A DNA stretch of 41,916 bases from positions 1 through 41,916 of the forward strand of contig JACQEJ010000118.1 in the NCBI GenBank assembly GCA_016200645.1. Reading direction: 5' to 3'. The position numbers and the translations under genes are program-made. The notes under the pieces were generated by a model. That model had not been told where the DNA came from, ran no database searches, and was given only the letters and a program-made list of their open reading frames with translations. Position 1 is the first letter of the stretch. The number at the start of each line of letters is the position of its first letter. Shown one piece after another: positions 9,499 through 19,037 of the stretch. Source of the stretch: Deltaproteobacteria bacterium (GTDB lineage Bacteria > Desulfobacterota > GWC2-55-46 > UBA9637).

Positions 9499-9914
9499 TG
9501 AAAAACAGTTATCAGTTATCAGTTATCAGTTATAAAGGCATTATCTTCTGTTTACTGTTCACTGCTCACTGCTTTGCCCAGGATGTTATCAAAGAATCTC
9601 TGTCTGATTTAAACCGCATCCTTCCGGCAAAAAAGATTATGAATGAATCGTGGGGGAGGGACCCGTTTGCGCCCCTTACAGGCGACAGACTCATGCAGCC
9701 GGCTCATCTTGAGCTTACCGCCATCATCTACAATGATAAAAAACCATCTGCCGTTGTGAACCATAAAATAGTTTTCATAGGCGATGCTGTTGACGGGCAA
9801 AAAGTTATTGATATAACGAAGCATTATGTTATACTTCGTGGCATTAGCGGAACTTATAAACTGGAGATAGGCAGCAAAGCAGGGAAAGGGTATGAGATTA
9901 AGAAGACCGAATGA
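9498..9914 (+). CDS. pilP: PilP/MshK-like pilus protein
   Basis: 'WGRDPFAPLTGDRLMQPAHLELTAIIYNDKKPSAVVNHKIVFIGDAVDGQKVIDI' PilP/GspC-like; ATG overlaps the pilO stop (TGATG). Confidence 0.65.
   Translation: MKNSYQLSVISYKGIIFCLLFTAHCFAQDVIKESLSDLNRILPAKKIMNESWGRDPFAPLTGDRLMQPAHLELTAIIYNDKKPSAVVNHKIVFIGDAVDGQKVIDITKHYVILRGISGTYKLEIGSKAGKGYEIKKTE
9503..9575. repeat. micro-repeat within pilP signal-peptide region
   Basis: cagttatcagttatcagttatcagttata ... ctgtttactgttcactgctcactg. Confidence 0.8.
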
Positions 9915-11337
9915 TAAGTCAGGGGTCAGAAGTCAGAAGTTTTTATTCTGGATTCTGAATGCTGTATTCTGCATTCTACTTTCTGTTTTTGTTGCAGAAG
10001 CCGAAACCTACAACAACATAAGGGCCAAGATTGAAGGAGACACAACTGTCTTTACCATAGAGGTAAAGGATGCGGAGCTTAAGGATGTGCTGAGGGCCCT
10101 TGCCAGACAAAACAACCTCAATATTATTGTAGGGGAAGATATAACGGCCAAGGTGACTTTTAGTTTTGATAAAATAACATTCAAGGATGCGCTGGAGATT
10201 ATCACCAGGGCAAACGGGCTTAATTATGTTATCCAGAACAATGTCCTCTGGATTGGCAAAAAGGAAGATATTGCAAAGGCCGGAGAGGATTTTGTTATGG
10301 AGATAGTACAGCTCAATTATGCAAAGGCAGCGGATGTTGCCGGTCAGCTTAAAGGTGTTTTGAGTGAGAAGGGAAGCGCAGTGCCTGCTGCCAGAACAAA
10401 TGCCCTGATACTCAGGGACATGAAAAAAAATATAGAGGAAGCAAAGCGTCTTATCAAGTCTCTGGATACGAGGACCCTTCAAGTTGTTATAGAGGCAAGG
10501 ATTATAGAGGTTCAGAGCAGTTTTGCAAGGGACCTGGGTGTGCAGTGGGGCGCTGCTTACGCCGCGGTAGGCAGGGATAATTTTACCACAGCATTTGGCA
10601 GCACGGCAACACCGCCGCCAAGCACACTCACACCGAGCGGTTTTATAGGCTCAGGAGGGCAATTTGCTTCCCAGCCAAATTACGCTGTGAATCTTCCTGC
10701 AACCGGTGTCGTAGGGCCTGTGGGCGCTTTAGGTCTTTCCTTCGGCACATTGAGAGGAGACCCCCTGCTTCTAGACCTTCGCATATCTGCCGGCGAAAGG
10801 AACGGCCAGTTAAAGATAGTTTCCCAGCCAAAGATAACTACCTTGAATAATACACCGGCTACCATACACAGCGGGTTGACCTTTAAGGTGAGGACAACAG
10901 CAACATCTTCAACAACAGGCGCAACAACGGTTACCATAGGCACGACAGGCGCGGGACTGCAGGATATAACAACCGGCATAGATCTGACCGTTACCCCTCA
11001 GATATCAGCGGACGATTTTATCAATCTGAATATTGTTGCCAGCAAGAGCGAGCCGGATTTTTCGCGCAGCGTAGACGGAATACCCGGCGTCAGCGAGAAA
11101 AAGGCGAGCACATCCGTTCTCGTTAAGGATGGAGAGACTACCGTGATAGGGGGGCTTTATAAAAGCACAACATCCGATACGGATAATGGCATCCCCTATC
11201 TTTCAAAGATTCCGATTCTGGGCTGGCTTTTTAAATCCAACAGTAAGACTGCGGATAACGAAGAGCTCCTCGTTTTTATAACGCCGCGAATAGTTAAATA
11301 TGACGGAGAAGATATCCCTACGGAGGTGAGACCATGA
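9892..11337 (+). CDS. pilQ: PilQ/MshL/GspD-family secretin
   Basis: STN-like 'VKDAELKDVLRALARQNNLNIIVGEDITAKVTFSF', secretin core 'VSEKKASTSVLVKDGETTVIGGLYK', 'GWLFKSNSKTADNEELLVFITPRIV'. Confidence 0.92.
   Translation: MRLRRPNDKSGVRSQKFLFWILNAVFCILLSVFVAEAETYNNIRAKIEGDTTVFTIEVKDAELKDVLRALARQNNLNIIVGEDITAKVTFSFDKITFKDALEIITRANGLNYVIQNNVLWIGKKEDIAKAGEDFVMEIVQLNYAKAADVAGQLKGVLSEKGSAVPAARTNALILRDMKKNIEEAKRLIKSLDTRTLQVVIEARIIEVQSSFARDLGVQWGAAYAAVGRDNFTTAFGSTATPPPSTLTPSGFIGSGGQFASQPNYAVNLPATGVVGPVGALGLSFGTLRGDPLLLDLRISAGERNGQLKIVSQPKITTLNNTPATIHSGLTFKVRTTATSSTTGATTVTIGTTGAGLQDITTGIDLTVTPQISADDFINLNIVASKSEPDFSRSVDGIPGVSEKKASTSVLVKDGETTVIGGLYKSTTSDTDNGIPYLSKIPILGWLFKSNSKTADNEELLVFITPRIVKYDGEDIPTEVRP
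9914..9985. repeat. micro-repeat within secretin signal-peptide region
   Basis: aagtcaggggtcagaagtcagaag ... ttctggattctgaatgctgtattctgcattctactttctg. Confidence 0.8.
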
Positions 11338-11966
11338 GCATTGTTGAAAGTTTTAGCAAAAGGACAATTATTTTGCTGGTTGCGCTTGTAGTGATAGGCG
11401 GGGTGGCTGCCGCATATTTATTGTATTTTCGGGAGGCCGGTATTGCCCCAGCCCCTGAGCCTGAAAAGATTGCAAAGAGGATAAAGATAGAGGCCCCGCC
11501 TCCCCCTGAGGCAAAAAAAGAGGTAGCCCCAGGCGGCGGGCAGCAGGCGCCATCTGCACAGCAAGGCGCAGTAAAGCCCGTGGAGACAAAGCCGGAGGTT
11601 AAGAAAAAAGAGGAGACAAAGCCTGCGGTTAAAGAGGTTGTTACGGGGAAAAAGGCGGAGGTGAAAAAAGAGAAACCTGCCCCTCATAAGAAAATGGCAT
11701 ATAAATCATGGGCTGTGCATGTTGCGTCATACACATCAAAAGAAGAGGCTTTGGCGATGGTAAAGCAATTGAGGCAGGATAATTATAATGCATACATGAC
11801 GGAGTTTAACCTGAAGGGCAAACAATGGTATAGGGTCAGGGTAGGATTTTATGCATCGGAGAGAGAGGCAAAGGCTGAAGGCAAGAAGATATCTGACCGC
11901 CATCATATGAACGGCATATGGACAGTAAAACCTGCCAAAAAAGAGATAATGAGTCATCTGAATTAA
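11334..11966 (+). CDS. SPOR-domain membrane protein
   Basis: TM, Pro/Lys-rich linker, SPOR-like 'SWAVHVASYTSKEEALAMVKQLRQDNYNAYMTEFNLKGKQWYRVRVGFYASEREAKAEGKKI'. Confidence 0.85.
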   Translation: MSIVESFSKRTIILLVALVVIGGVAAAYLLYFREAGIAPAPEPEKIAKRIKIEAPPPPEAKKEVAPGGGQQAPSAQQGAVKPVETKPEVKKKEETKPAVKEVVTGKKAEVKKEKPAPHKKMAYKSWAVHVASYTSKEEALAMVKQLRQDNYNAYMTEFNLKGKQWYRVRVGFYASEREAKAEGKKISDRHHMNGIWTVKPAKKEIMSHLN

Positions 11967-12045
11967 AGTAAAATAGTTCTTACTATTTTATTTGATATAA
12001 GGTTTCGGTTACCAAAACATAATTATGTGAGGAGGGTTGATCATC

Positions 12046-13020
12046 ATGATTAAAAAACGATACCAGTGTTTCATTGTCATCTTTACACTCATAGGTTTAT
12101 GGCCTTATGTTAATTCTGTATGGGCATGCGGCTCCATCTCCAACCCCTGCGGCCTTACCGTCACCTATACAGTCTATCCGTATCCTTCCAATCTTACGAC
12201 CGGGACACCGAGCTACGCTAAAAACTATTTGAGTTGTTACAACCCCTGGACGCAGCAATACCTTGATTGCAAGTTTACTTTTAAGATTACCGGGTTGCAA
12301 GACAGCGCCGGCCACTACCACAACGATGATACCCATCCTTTGGGACAGTTGAGCGCAAGCGGCGGCTCGTCTATCTTGCAGCCCAGCAGCCTTGAGGTTA
12401 CAGGGCAGACTGCGAATACACAAGTAGCGATTACCCATACCATGCCGGAAGCATCAGGGACAATAGGCGCAGAGCTTTTTATTTATTCACCGCCTGGTTA
12501 TTCATGCGGTTACCCCTGCTACACTGAAACAAGCTACAGGGCTGTGGGGACTATTTACGTGGGAGTTCAGGGGTTGGGGCAAATACAGGAAAGCGGTAAT
12601 GGCTATTGGAGGTTGACAGGAGCATACGGTCAGCCTGATGTAAAATCCTTGCATTTTTGGAATCATTATGGAACTTCATCTGTAACAGGCGCTCTGTCAC
12701 TTATTGCATGGAGATATTTTGAGGAGACTGAAAGGAGCATGGGGATAAATGACATGAGCCTGCCAAAAGGTGGGTTGTTTGATATACATAATGACTGGAA
12801 ATCACCGCATGGGATGCTTGTTGGGACAGATAATCACCGGATTGGCAAGGCTGCGGACATTGATAGAGATGGGATTAACTGTGAGGATGACGCTGACCTT
12901 GCTGAAGCAGTTAAGTTTGTAAATAAGTACGGCTATGTATCCGGCGGTCAGCCTAAAGCTAAATTGCTGTGCGAACACGGTATAGGGTTTGAGGGGTTCA
13001 AGCATATTGATTTTAACTGA
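12046..13020 (+). CDS. exported protein with a C-terminal peptidase M15-like zinc motif
   Basis: signal peptide; 'NDMSLPKGGLFDIHNDWKSPHGMLVGTDNHRIGKAADID' ... 'EHGIGFEGFKHIDF' (HxxGxxxD and downstream H). Confidence 0.6.
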   Translation: MIKKRYQCFIVIFTLIGLWPYVNSVWACGSISNPCGLTVTYTVYPYPSNLTTGTPSYAKNYLSCYNPWTQQYLDCKFTFKITGLQDSAGHYHNDDTHPLGQLSASGGSSILQPSSLEVTGQTANTQVAITHTMPEASGTIGAELFIYSPPGYSCGYPCYTETSYRAVGTIYVGVQGLGQIQESGNGYWRLTGAYGQPDVKSLHFWNHYGTSSVTGALSLIAWRYFEETERSMGINDMSLPKGGLFDIHNDWKSPHGMLVGTDNHRIGKAADIDRDGINCEDDADLAEAVKFVNKYGYVSGGQPKAKLLCEHGIGFEGFKHIDFN

Positions 13021-13074
13021 TGTGAATGAGTCCCGGCTAACCCTTTATAACAATAGGAATGAGGGGTGTTCTAT

Positions 13075-14829
13075 ATGAGCCGAAAGAAAAGGATAGGCTG
13101 GATATTTTTCTTAGGTGCGGCAATCATCTTCTTATTATCTCCTCCTCAAGGCTATGCAGGCAGAGAGTTTGAAGAATGGGACTCGTTGCCGCGGATAGAA
13201 GATATTGTTTTTTCAAAGACATCTGTTGGATTTATTTCACAGGACCACCGCTACTTTATTATGGATAGAAAGTCCGGAGTGTTCCAACAGGTGCATGAAA
13301 AGTTATTCCGGGAAAATTTTTCTGATAGGTTACACCCTAAACCGCATGAAAAGATTAAAGGTCGAGATGCTATCAGGGCGTCAAATGGCAAGGAATTTCA
13401 ATCTGAGAGTGCATATTGTGGTGAGGGAGCAAATCAGCCTCATAAATTATGGCTGGATGGCAAGGTGTTCGTGGATGTTGCAAAACCATGTGATAGCATC
13501 AGCGCGGTTGAGATCATAGATAATCAACTTTGGTTAGGCACAGTTTACATGGGGGAAGGCGGCGAATATCCTGCTCATGGAATAATCGTTCAATCTCTTC
13601 AGTCGCCGAGGTTAATTAAACAGATTGACACTAACGGGGGACTGACTGGCGATCTGGTGCGGGTAATCCGCATAGATACAGAAAGTGATAAGGTCTGGGT
13701 GACAACAGAGCGGGGTTTAAATGAAGTAGATCATACATTTCATGTAGTTTCAACCCATTATTTTTATGAAGACTTTGACAAGGTTTCCGGTAAACCCACA
13801 GTCTTTCTCAGTTCGTCTCCGAAATCCAATAATCCACTTGCAGTAATCTCAAGGGTGCTGTCAATACGAGACTCAAAGGCCTTTTATGAGGCAGTAAAAT
13901 CGATACCGCAGACATTGCAAGACAAAATTACCCTCTACGATTTTTTTATGTACAGCATGCCACGTCCTGATTTTGTTCCGCCAGAAATGAATCCATTGAT
14001 CCCCTTTCTTATAGAAGCTGCGCAATCTGATCAGAGATATATCCGATGGCTTGCACTCTACAATATCTGCAGGTTTAAAGATAAAAAGGTTTATGATTTT
14101 ATGATAGATATGGAAAAGTTTAATCCGTCTGATTATGGAGAAGCTAAATCAGTGAAAGAGTGTCTTACTACATATGCTGAGCGAGGATTGATAGAAAAAG
14201 ACCAAGTTTTACAGCAGATCAAAATACTGACAGAACGGATGCAGAAGTGCTTAACCAGCATGAGGCAGTCAAACTCTTTGCCCTCTTGCGTTTCTTTTGT
14301 TGTGGAAGATGTCAAATCACTCAAGGCAATGGACAGCAATCGAGGCATAGAGATTCTTAACGATTATTTCCGCACAACCGACGGCAATTCCAAAGACGCG
14401 GTTCTATACGAAACCCTCTTTGAAAAGCTATGGTATGAAGATGAATTGATACCTGCGGCATTTGATGGCATTAAGAGACTTAAGGGTGGAGAAGGGGCTA
14501 TGCTTCGAGGCTGCATGTTTTTTGACATGCGTTCCAAACGCTTAACGAGCAGACGGTACGATGCAAGACATGTAGAAGCCATCATCATTGCGTTGGAACA
14601 TATGGTGGATCCTTATCAGTGGATGGTAGGGAAAGACCCTGACGATCCTTCTAAGTCGTATATATCGGTCGGCCCCTATAATCGGGCAATCAAAACATGC
14701 ACGGAGGCATTAAAATCTCAGCTGGCTAATGACAAGGTCAAAGAAAAATTTGTCAGAGAAATTTACCCCCACTTGTCAGGCAATCAGAGAGAATTAGCCG
14801 ACAAATTTGTTTTGAAAAGAAAGGATTAA
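13075..14829 (+). CDS. exported protein, propeller-like N-terminal part and helical C-terminal part
   Basis: signal peptide; 'DNQLWLGTVYMGEGG', 'RVIRIDTESDKVWVTTERGLNEV' Reg_prop-like blades. Confidence 0.5.
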   Translation: MSRKKRIGWIFFLGAAIIFLLSPPQGYAGREFEEWDSLPRIEDIVFSKTSVGFISQDHRYFIMDRKSGVFQQVHEKLFRENFSDRLHPKPHEKIKGRDAIRASNGKEFQSESAYCGEGANQPHKLWLDGKVFVDVAKPCDSISAVEIIDNQLWLGTVYMGEGGEYPAHGIIVQSLQSPRLIKQIDTNGGLTGDLVRVIRIDTESDKVWVTTERGLNEVDHTFHVVSTHYFYEDFDKVSGKPTVFLSSSPKSNNPLAVISRVLSIRDSKAFYEAVKSIPQTLQDKITLYDFFMYSMPRPDFVPPEMNPLIPFLIEAAQSDQRYIRWLALYNICRFKDKKVYDFMIDMEKFNPSDYGEAKSVKECLTTYAERGLIEKDQVLQQIKILTERMQKCLTSMRQSNSLPSCVSFVVEDVKSLKAMDSNRGIEILNDYFRTTDGNSKDAVLYETLFEKLWYEDELIPAAFDGIKRLKGGEGAMLRGCMFFDMRSKRLTSRRYDARHVEAIIIALEHMVDPYQWMVGKDPDDPSKSYISVGPYNRAIKTCTEALKSQLANDKVKEKFVREIYPHLSGNQRELADKFVLKRKD

Positions 14830-14830
14830 A

Positions 14831-16840
14831 ATGCACAGACACTTAGGCATATTCATTGGTTTCATCATGGTTGTATTATTAATAAAGCTTGCAATAGCAG
14901 AGCAAGTTGGCCTCATGCCAGTCCCCATCTTCACATATGCAAAGGTTGAGTCTCAGGTTGCCTACGATTCTGCAACAGGTCTTTATACCTACAGCTATAC
15001 TATAACAAACCCGGCAACCAATACTGGAGAAATTATTCATATTGATATAGACATTACTCGGCCATCTAATAGCGTAACCCTCAGCAGCGAAGGTTTAACA
15101 ATCCCTATCGGTAAAAAGATCAAGACCTTTGATGAAGTTATTGCTATGACAAACAATCCGAAATTATCACTATCACTGGTGCCTGTAGGTGAGCTGGTTC
15201 CGTCTGGCTGGACTGGCGGTCTTGCCCAGTTTGGGAGTAAAACAGGAGGAGATAGAATCACCCCTGGTGAGACACAAAGCGGATTTGAAATCATAAGCCG
15301 CGGACTTCCCTCAATCAGAGAAATTGAACTTGTGCCAAAATGGGTCTTATTAGTGGAATCCGAAGAAATGGTAACGCAAGAAGAAAAACAACTGGCCAGT
15401 CAAATTGAAGATTTTCTTCCCTATAAGACCAAAACCATCGCTCCCACTGCCCCGCCGTCTTCGTTTGACCCCAGTGCCTTCTTTGAAACCCTTAAAAGCT
15501 ATCTCAATGAGTCAGTTACGCTGGGTTGGCTGATAGATCCTACACTAACCACTACCCTTAAGACCTATTTAGATACAACCGGCGCATACATCGGTGCCAA
15601 TGACCCATCTAAGGCAAAAGCTGAACTCCAGCAATTCATGGCCACCATTGAGCAGGCCTCATCCAGCCAAATGGCCACAGAGGCCTATGGCCTTCTATAT
15701 TTCAACGCCAAGTATCTTAAAGATTGGCTGCCAGACACCTATATTCCACCGGTTCTTAAACTTAACCTTACTCCTTCAGAAGTAACCCTTACCATTGGAA
15801 TTGTTCACACAGTAACCGCCGCTTACACGGAGGATAACATCCCGATGCCTTTATCACCAAGTTGTCAGGTCACGCTCAAGGTAACAACAGGGCCAAATGC
15901 CGGCCTGACTTTCACAGCACCTACCGATGCCAATGGAAATGCAATCTTTAGCTATACAAGCGTCCTTGTTGGGACAGATCAGCTGGAGGCAGAAATTCCG
16001 GAAATACCCGATCTTTGCACAGGCGTCACCTCCCTACCAGCCCACGTGGTTTGGACAGGAGGGCCCGATTTGATAATCCCTCTTTTTTTCCCACCTTTGA
16101 TTAAAAAATCAGAAGGTGAAAAAACTATTTTTGTGAAGGACGCAACCTCTAATATCGGCAGCACCCCCTCTGCATCATCCATAACCAGATATTTCTTATC
16201 AGATACAGAGCCTATAGATCTTGCAACAGCCCTTGATATCGGTGAACGGGAGGTTCCTGCCCTTGAACCGGGTCAGGAAAATGAAAGTGGTAGCCAGGCC
16301 TTAACCCTTCCTTCTGACCTGCCAGCCGGAACCTATTATCTTGGCGCATGCGCTGATTCTGACAATGCAGTTGTAGAATTGAATGAGTCAAACAACTGTG
16401 AAACTAACAAACTTAATATATTTGTGCCGGTAGAACCATCCTCCAATCAACCACCGGATTGCACACAGGCTATTCCAAGCAATAATACCCTTTGGCCGCC
16501 GAACCATAAACTTGTTTTAATATCAATTAGTGGAATTACTGATCCTGATGGAGATCCGGTTGCCGTTACCATCACAGGTATCACCCAGGATGAACCTGTC
16601 AATGGTCTTGGTGACGGAGATACCTCGCCTGATGGATTTGGTGTGGGGACATCTCAGTCACAGATAAGGGCAGAACGTTCAGGTAAAGGCAATGGCCGTG
16701 TATATGCCATCTCATTTACTGCAGATGATGGTAAAGGAGGCAGTTGCTCTGGTCAGGTAAAGGTAGGTGTCCCCCATGACCAGGGAAAGGGTAAAAACCC
16801 TGTAGATGATGGACAGAATTATGATTCGACGATGCAATAA
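14831..16840 (+). CDS. large exported protein with Ig-like and CARDB-like domains
   Basis: 'CQVTLKVTTGPNAGLTFTAPTDANGNAIFSYTS' (Big_1-like); 'RYFLSDTEPIDLATALDIGEREVPALEPGQENESGSQALTLPSDLPAGTYYLGACADSDNAVVELNESNNC' (CARDB-like). Confidence 0.7.
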   Translation: MHRHLGIFIGFIMVVLLIKLAIAEQVGLMPVPIFTYAKVESQVAYDSATGLYTYSYTITNPATNTGEIIHIDIDITRPSNSVTLSSEGLTIPIGKKIKTFDEVIAMTNNPKLSLSLVPVGELVPSGWTGGLAQFGSKTGGDRITPGETQSGFEIISRGLPSIREIELVPKWVLLVESEEMVTQEEKQLASQIEDFLPYKTKTIAPTAPPSSFDPSAFFETLKSYLNESVTLGWLIDPTLTTTLKTYLDTTGAYIGANDPSKAKAELQQFMATIEQASSSQMATEAYGLLYFNAKYLKDWLPDTYIPPVLKLNLTPSEVTLTIGIVHTVTAAYTEDNIPMPLSPSCQVTLKVTTGPNAGLTFTAPTDANGNAIFSYTSVLVGTDQLEAEIPEIPDLCTGVTSLPAHVVWTGGPDLIIPLFFPPLIKKSEGEKTIFVKDATSNIGSTPSASSITRYFLSDTEPIDLATALDIGEREVPALEPGQENESGSQALTLPSDLPAGTYYLGACADSDNAVVELNESNNCETNKLNIFVPVEPSSNQPPDCTQAIPSNNTLWPPNHKLVLISISGITDPDGDPVAVTITGITQDEPVNGLGDGDTSPDGFGVGTSQSQIRAERSGKGNGRVYAISFTADDGKGGSCSGQVKVGVPHDQGKGKNPVDDGQNYDSTMQ

Positions 16841-16903
16841 AACAAGTATATAGGAATAAATGAACGAATAGGGACATTCTAATAGCTACCATTAAATTTA
16901 ACA

Positions 16904-18421
16904 ATGGAACCGCAATCCGATAAACAAGAAAAGTATCTCTTTATTGAGACCTTTGGATGCCAGATGAATGAGAATGATTCGGAGCGCATAATCGGCGTCA
17001 TGCGGCATCTTAATTTCAAAACTACCGACAGCCCTGATAAGGCAGATATCGTGATACTCAATACCTGCAGCATCAGGGATAAGGCTGAGCAAAAGGTTTA
17101 CAGCGCATTGGGTAGATTTAAAAAACTGAAGGCCGGCAAACCGGATTTAATCATTGGCGTTGGCGGCTGCGTGGCCCAGCAGGAGGGAGCCGGATTATTA
17201 AAGAGGGCGCCGCATCTTGATATTGTATTCGGCACCCACAATATCCACCGCCTCCCTGAGTTGATTAAAGAGGCTGCCGCTGCAGGGAAGGGGATTGCCG
17301 TTACAGAGTTTTCCGATTCGATGGAAGAAGAATCGTTTGCTTATACAGATGCGGAAGATGGGTTGGAAGAACCGTTGCATAAGGTTAAGGCATCGGTTGT
17401 TATCATGAGGGGGTGCGATAATTTCTGCACCTATTGTATAGTTCCGTATGTGAGAGGAAGCGATCGCAGCAGAAAATCTGCGGATATCCTGCAGGAGGTA
17501 AAACGGCTGGCAAAGGGAGGGGTGAAGGAGATAACCCTCCTCGGTCAAAATGTAAACTCATATGGGAAGAAAGGCGGGGATATTTCATTTCCAGAGCTTC
17601 TTAGATTGGTGTGCAAGGCGGGTGGGGTAGAAAGAGTCAGGTTTATAACCTCTCATCCCAAAGATATGTCCCATGAGCTTATAAAACTCTTTGGAGAGGA
17701 AGAAAGGCTTTGCAGGCACATCCATCTCCCGGTTCAGTCCGGCTCTAATGCCGTTCTGGGAAAGATGAGCAGAGGGTATGCCAGAGAAGAGTATTTGAAT
17801 AAGGTATATAAGCTGAAGAGGCTTTATCCTGATATGGGGATTACAACCGATATCATTGTGGGTTTTCCGGGGGAGACTGAGGCCGATTTTTCAGAGACGA
17901 TGAGTTTAATAAAAGAAACAGAGTTTGACAATATATTTTCATTTAAGTATTCTCTGCGGTGGGAAACAAAGGCAGCATCCTTTGACGGCCAGATTGCAGA
18001 TGAAGTCAAAGAAGAGAGGCTTGCGATCCTTCAGGAGGCGCAGAGGGATATAACCCTGCGCAAGAATCAGCAATTGGCGGGAAAGGTGATGGATGTTCTG
18101 GTAGAGGGGGAATCGGCAAGGAGTCAGGAGTCAAAAAAACAGTCATTAGTCAATAGTCATCAGTCATTAGTAAAAACCAATGACCAATGTCCAATGACCA
18201 ATGACCAAAAAGTATTCGAACTCCAGACTCAAAACTCCGACCCGCAATTCACAGGCAGGACATCATGCAATAAGGTGGTAAATTTTTCCGCCGATGAAGG
18301 GCTTATTGGAAAGATTGTGCCGGTTATGATTACAAAGGCTTCTTCGAATTCTCTGCTCGGTTTTCTTATAGGAAAAAATGAGATGCTGCAATTATACAGA
18401 TACAGAATGAGGAAGGGGTGA
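16904..18421 (+). CDS. miaB: tRNA-2-methylthio-N6-dimethylallyladenosine synthase, with in-frame repeat insertion in TRAM domain
   Basis: 'FIETFGCQMNENDSERIIGVM', radical SAM 'GCDNFCTYCIVPYVRGSDRSR', TRAM 'FTGRTSCNKVVNF'. Confidence 0.95.
   Translation: MEPQSDKQEKYLFIETFGCQMNENDSERIIGVMRHLNFKTTDSPDKADIVILNTCSIRDKAEQKVYSALGRFKKLKAGKPDLIIGVGGCVAQQEGAGLLKRAPHLDIVFGTHNIHRLPELIKEAAAAGKGIAVTEFSDSMEEESFAYTDAEDGLEEPLHKVKASVVIMRGCDNFCTYCIVPYVRGSDRSRKSADILQEVKRLAKGGVKEITLLGQNVNSYGKKGGDISFPELLRLVCKAGGVERVRFITSHPKDMSHELIKLFGEEERLCRHIHLPVQSGSNAVLGKMSRGYAREEYLNKVYKLKRLYPDMGITTDIIVGFPGETEADFSETMSLIKETEFDNIFSFKYSLRWETKAASFDGQIADEVKEERLAILQEAQRDITLRKNQQLAGKVMDVLVEGESARSQESKKQSLVNSHQSLVKTNDQCPMTNDQKVFELQTQNSDPQFTGRTSCNKVVNFSADEGLIGKIVPVMITKASSNSLLGFLIGKNEMLQLYRYRMRKG
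18121..18240. repeat. palindromic micro-repeat inside miaB
   Basis: gagtcaggagtc ... agtcattagtcaatagtcatcagtcattagt / accaatgaccaatgtccaatgaccaatgacc ... gactcaaaactcc. Confidence 0.85.
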
Positions 18422-18425
18422 ATAT

Positions 18426-18923
18426 ATGCAGTTAGAGATGAGGGTTTTTGGCCTTGCCATAGACCCGTTTACCAATGCGCCGATTATTATCCTGAAGGAT
18501 GCATCGGATAAAAATGTCCTTCCCATATGGATAGGGCCGTTGGAAGCGAGCGCCATTGCGACGGAACTGGAAAAGATACAGTTAGGCAGACCGATGACGC
18601 ATGACCTGGTAAAAGACATATTTAAAAATCTGGGTGTGGTTGTCAATAAGATTGAGATAACCAATCTGGAAGATAATGTCTATTATGCCGTAATCCATCT
18701 GATGCACGGAAACAGTTTGTATGCCATAGACGCAAGACCGAGCGATGCCATAGCTATTGCCTTGCGGGCAAATTCTCCCATATTCGTTGCGCAAAAGGTC
18801 TTGGAAAAATCAAAGAATATAGATGCCGGCAAAAGTATAGGGAAAGGCGGAGATAAACAAAACGACTGGCTGGATATGCTGGAGAATCTTTCTCCTGATG
18901 ATTTCGGGAAGTACAAGATGTAA
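18426..18923 (+). CDS. bifunctional nuclease (BFN/DUF151) family protein
   Basis: 'VLPIWIGPLEASAIATELEKIQLGRPMTHDLVKDI', 'DARPSDAIAIALRANSPIFVAQKVLE'. Confidence 0.9.
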   Translation: MQLEMRVFGLAIDPFTNAPIIILKDASDKNVLPIWIGPLEASAIATELEKIQLGRPMTHDLVKDIFKNLGVVVNKIEITNLEDNVYYAVIHLMHGNSLYAIDARPSDAIAIALRANSPIFVAQKVLEKSKNIDAGKSIGKGGDKQNDWLDMLENLSPDDFGKYKM

Positions 18924-18928
18924 GAGAT

Positions 18929-19010
18929 AGGCTATGGGCTATAGGCTATGGGCTATAGGCTATGGGCGAAGGGTTTTTCCTATTGCCCATTGCCTCTTGC
19001 CTATAGCCTG
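18929..19010. repeat. palindromic micro-repeat (ggctatgggctatagg type)
   Basis: ggctatgggctataggctatgggctataggctatgggc ... cctattgcccattgcctcttgcctatagcc. Confidence 0.9.
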
Positions 19011-19037
19011 TTTTTTCTTTTTTATGAGGTTGTGATC

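Noticed and set aside
18948-19037. N-terminal extension MGYRLWAKGFSYCPLPLAYSLFFLFYEVVI of the receiver-like protein
   Set aside because: Coded by the 18929-19010 palindrome; the downstream protein looks cytoplasmic, with a natural start at ATG 19038, so a signal-peptide claim is not supported here.
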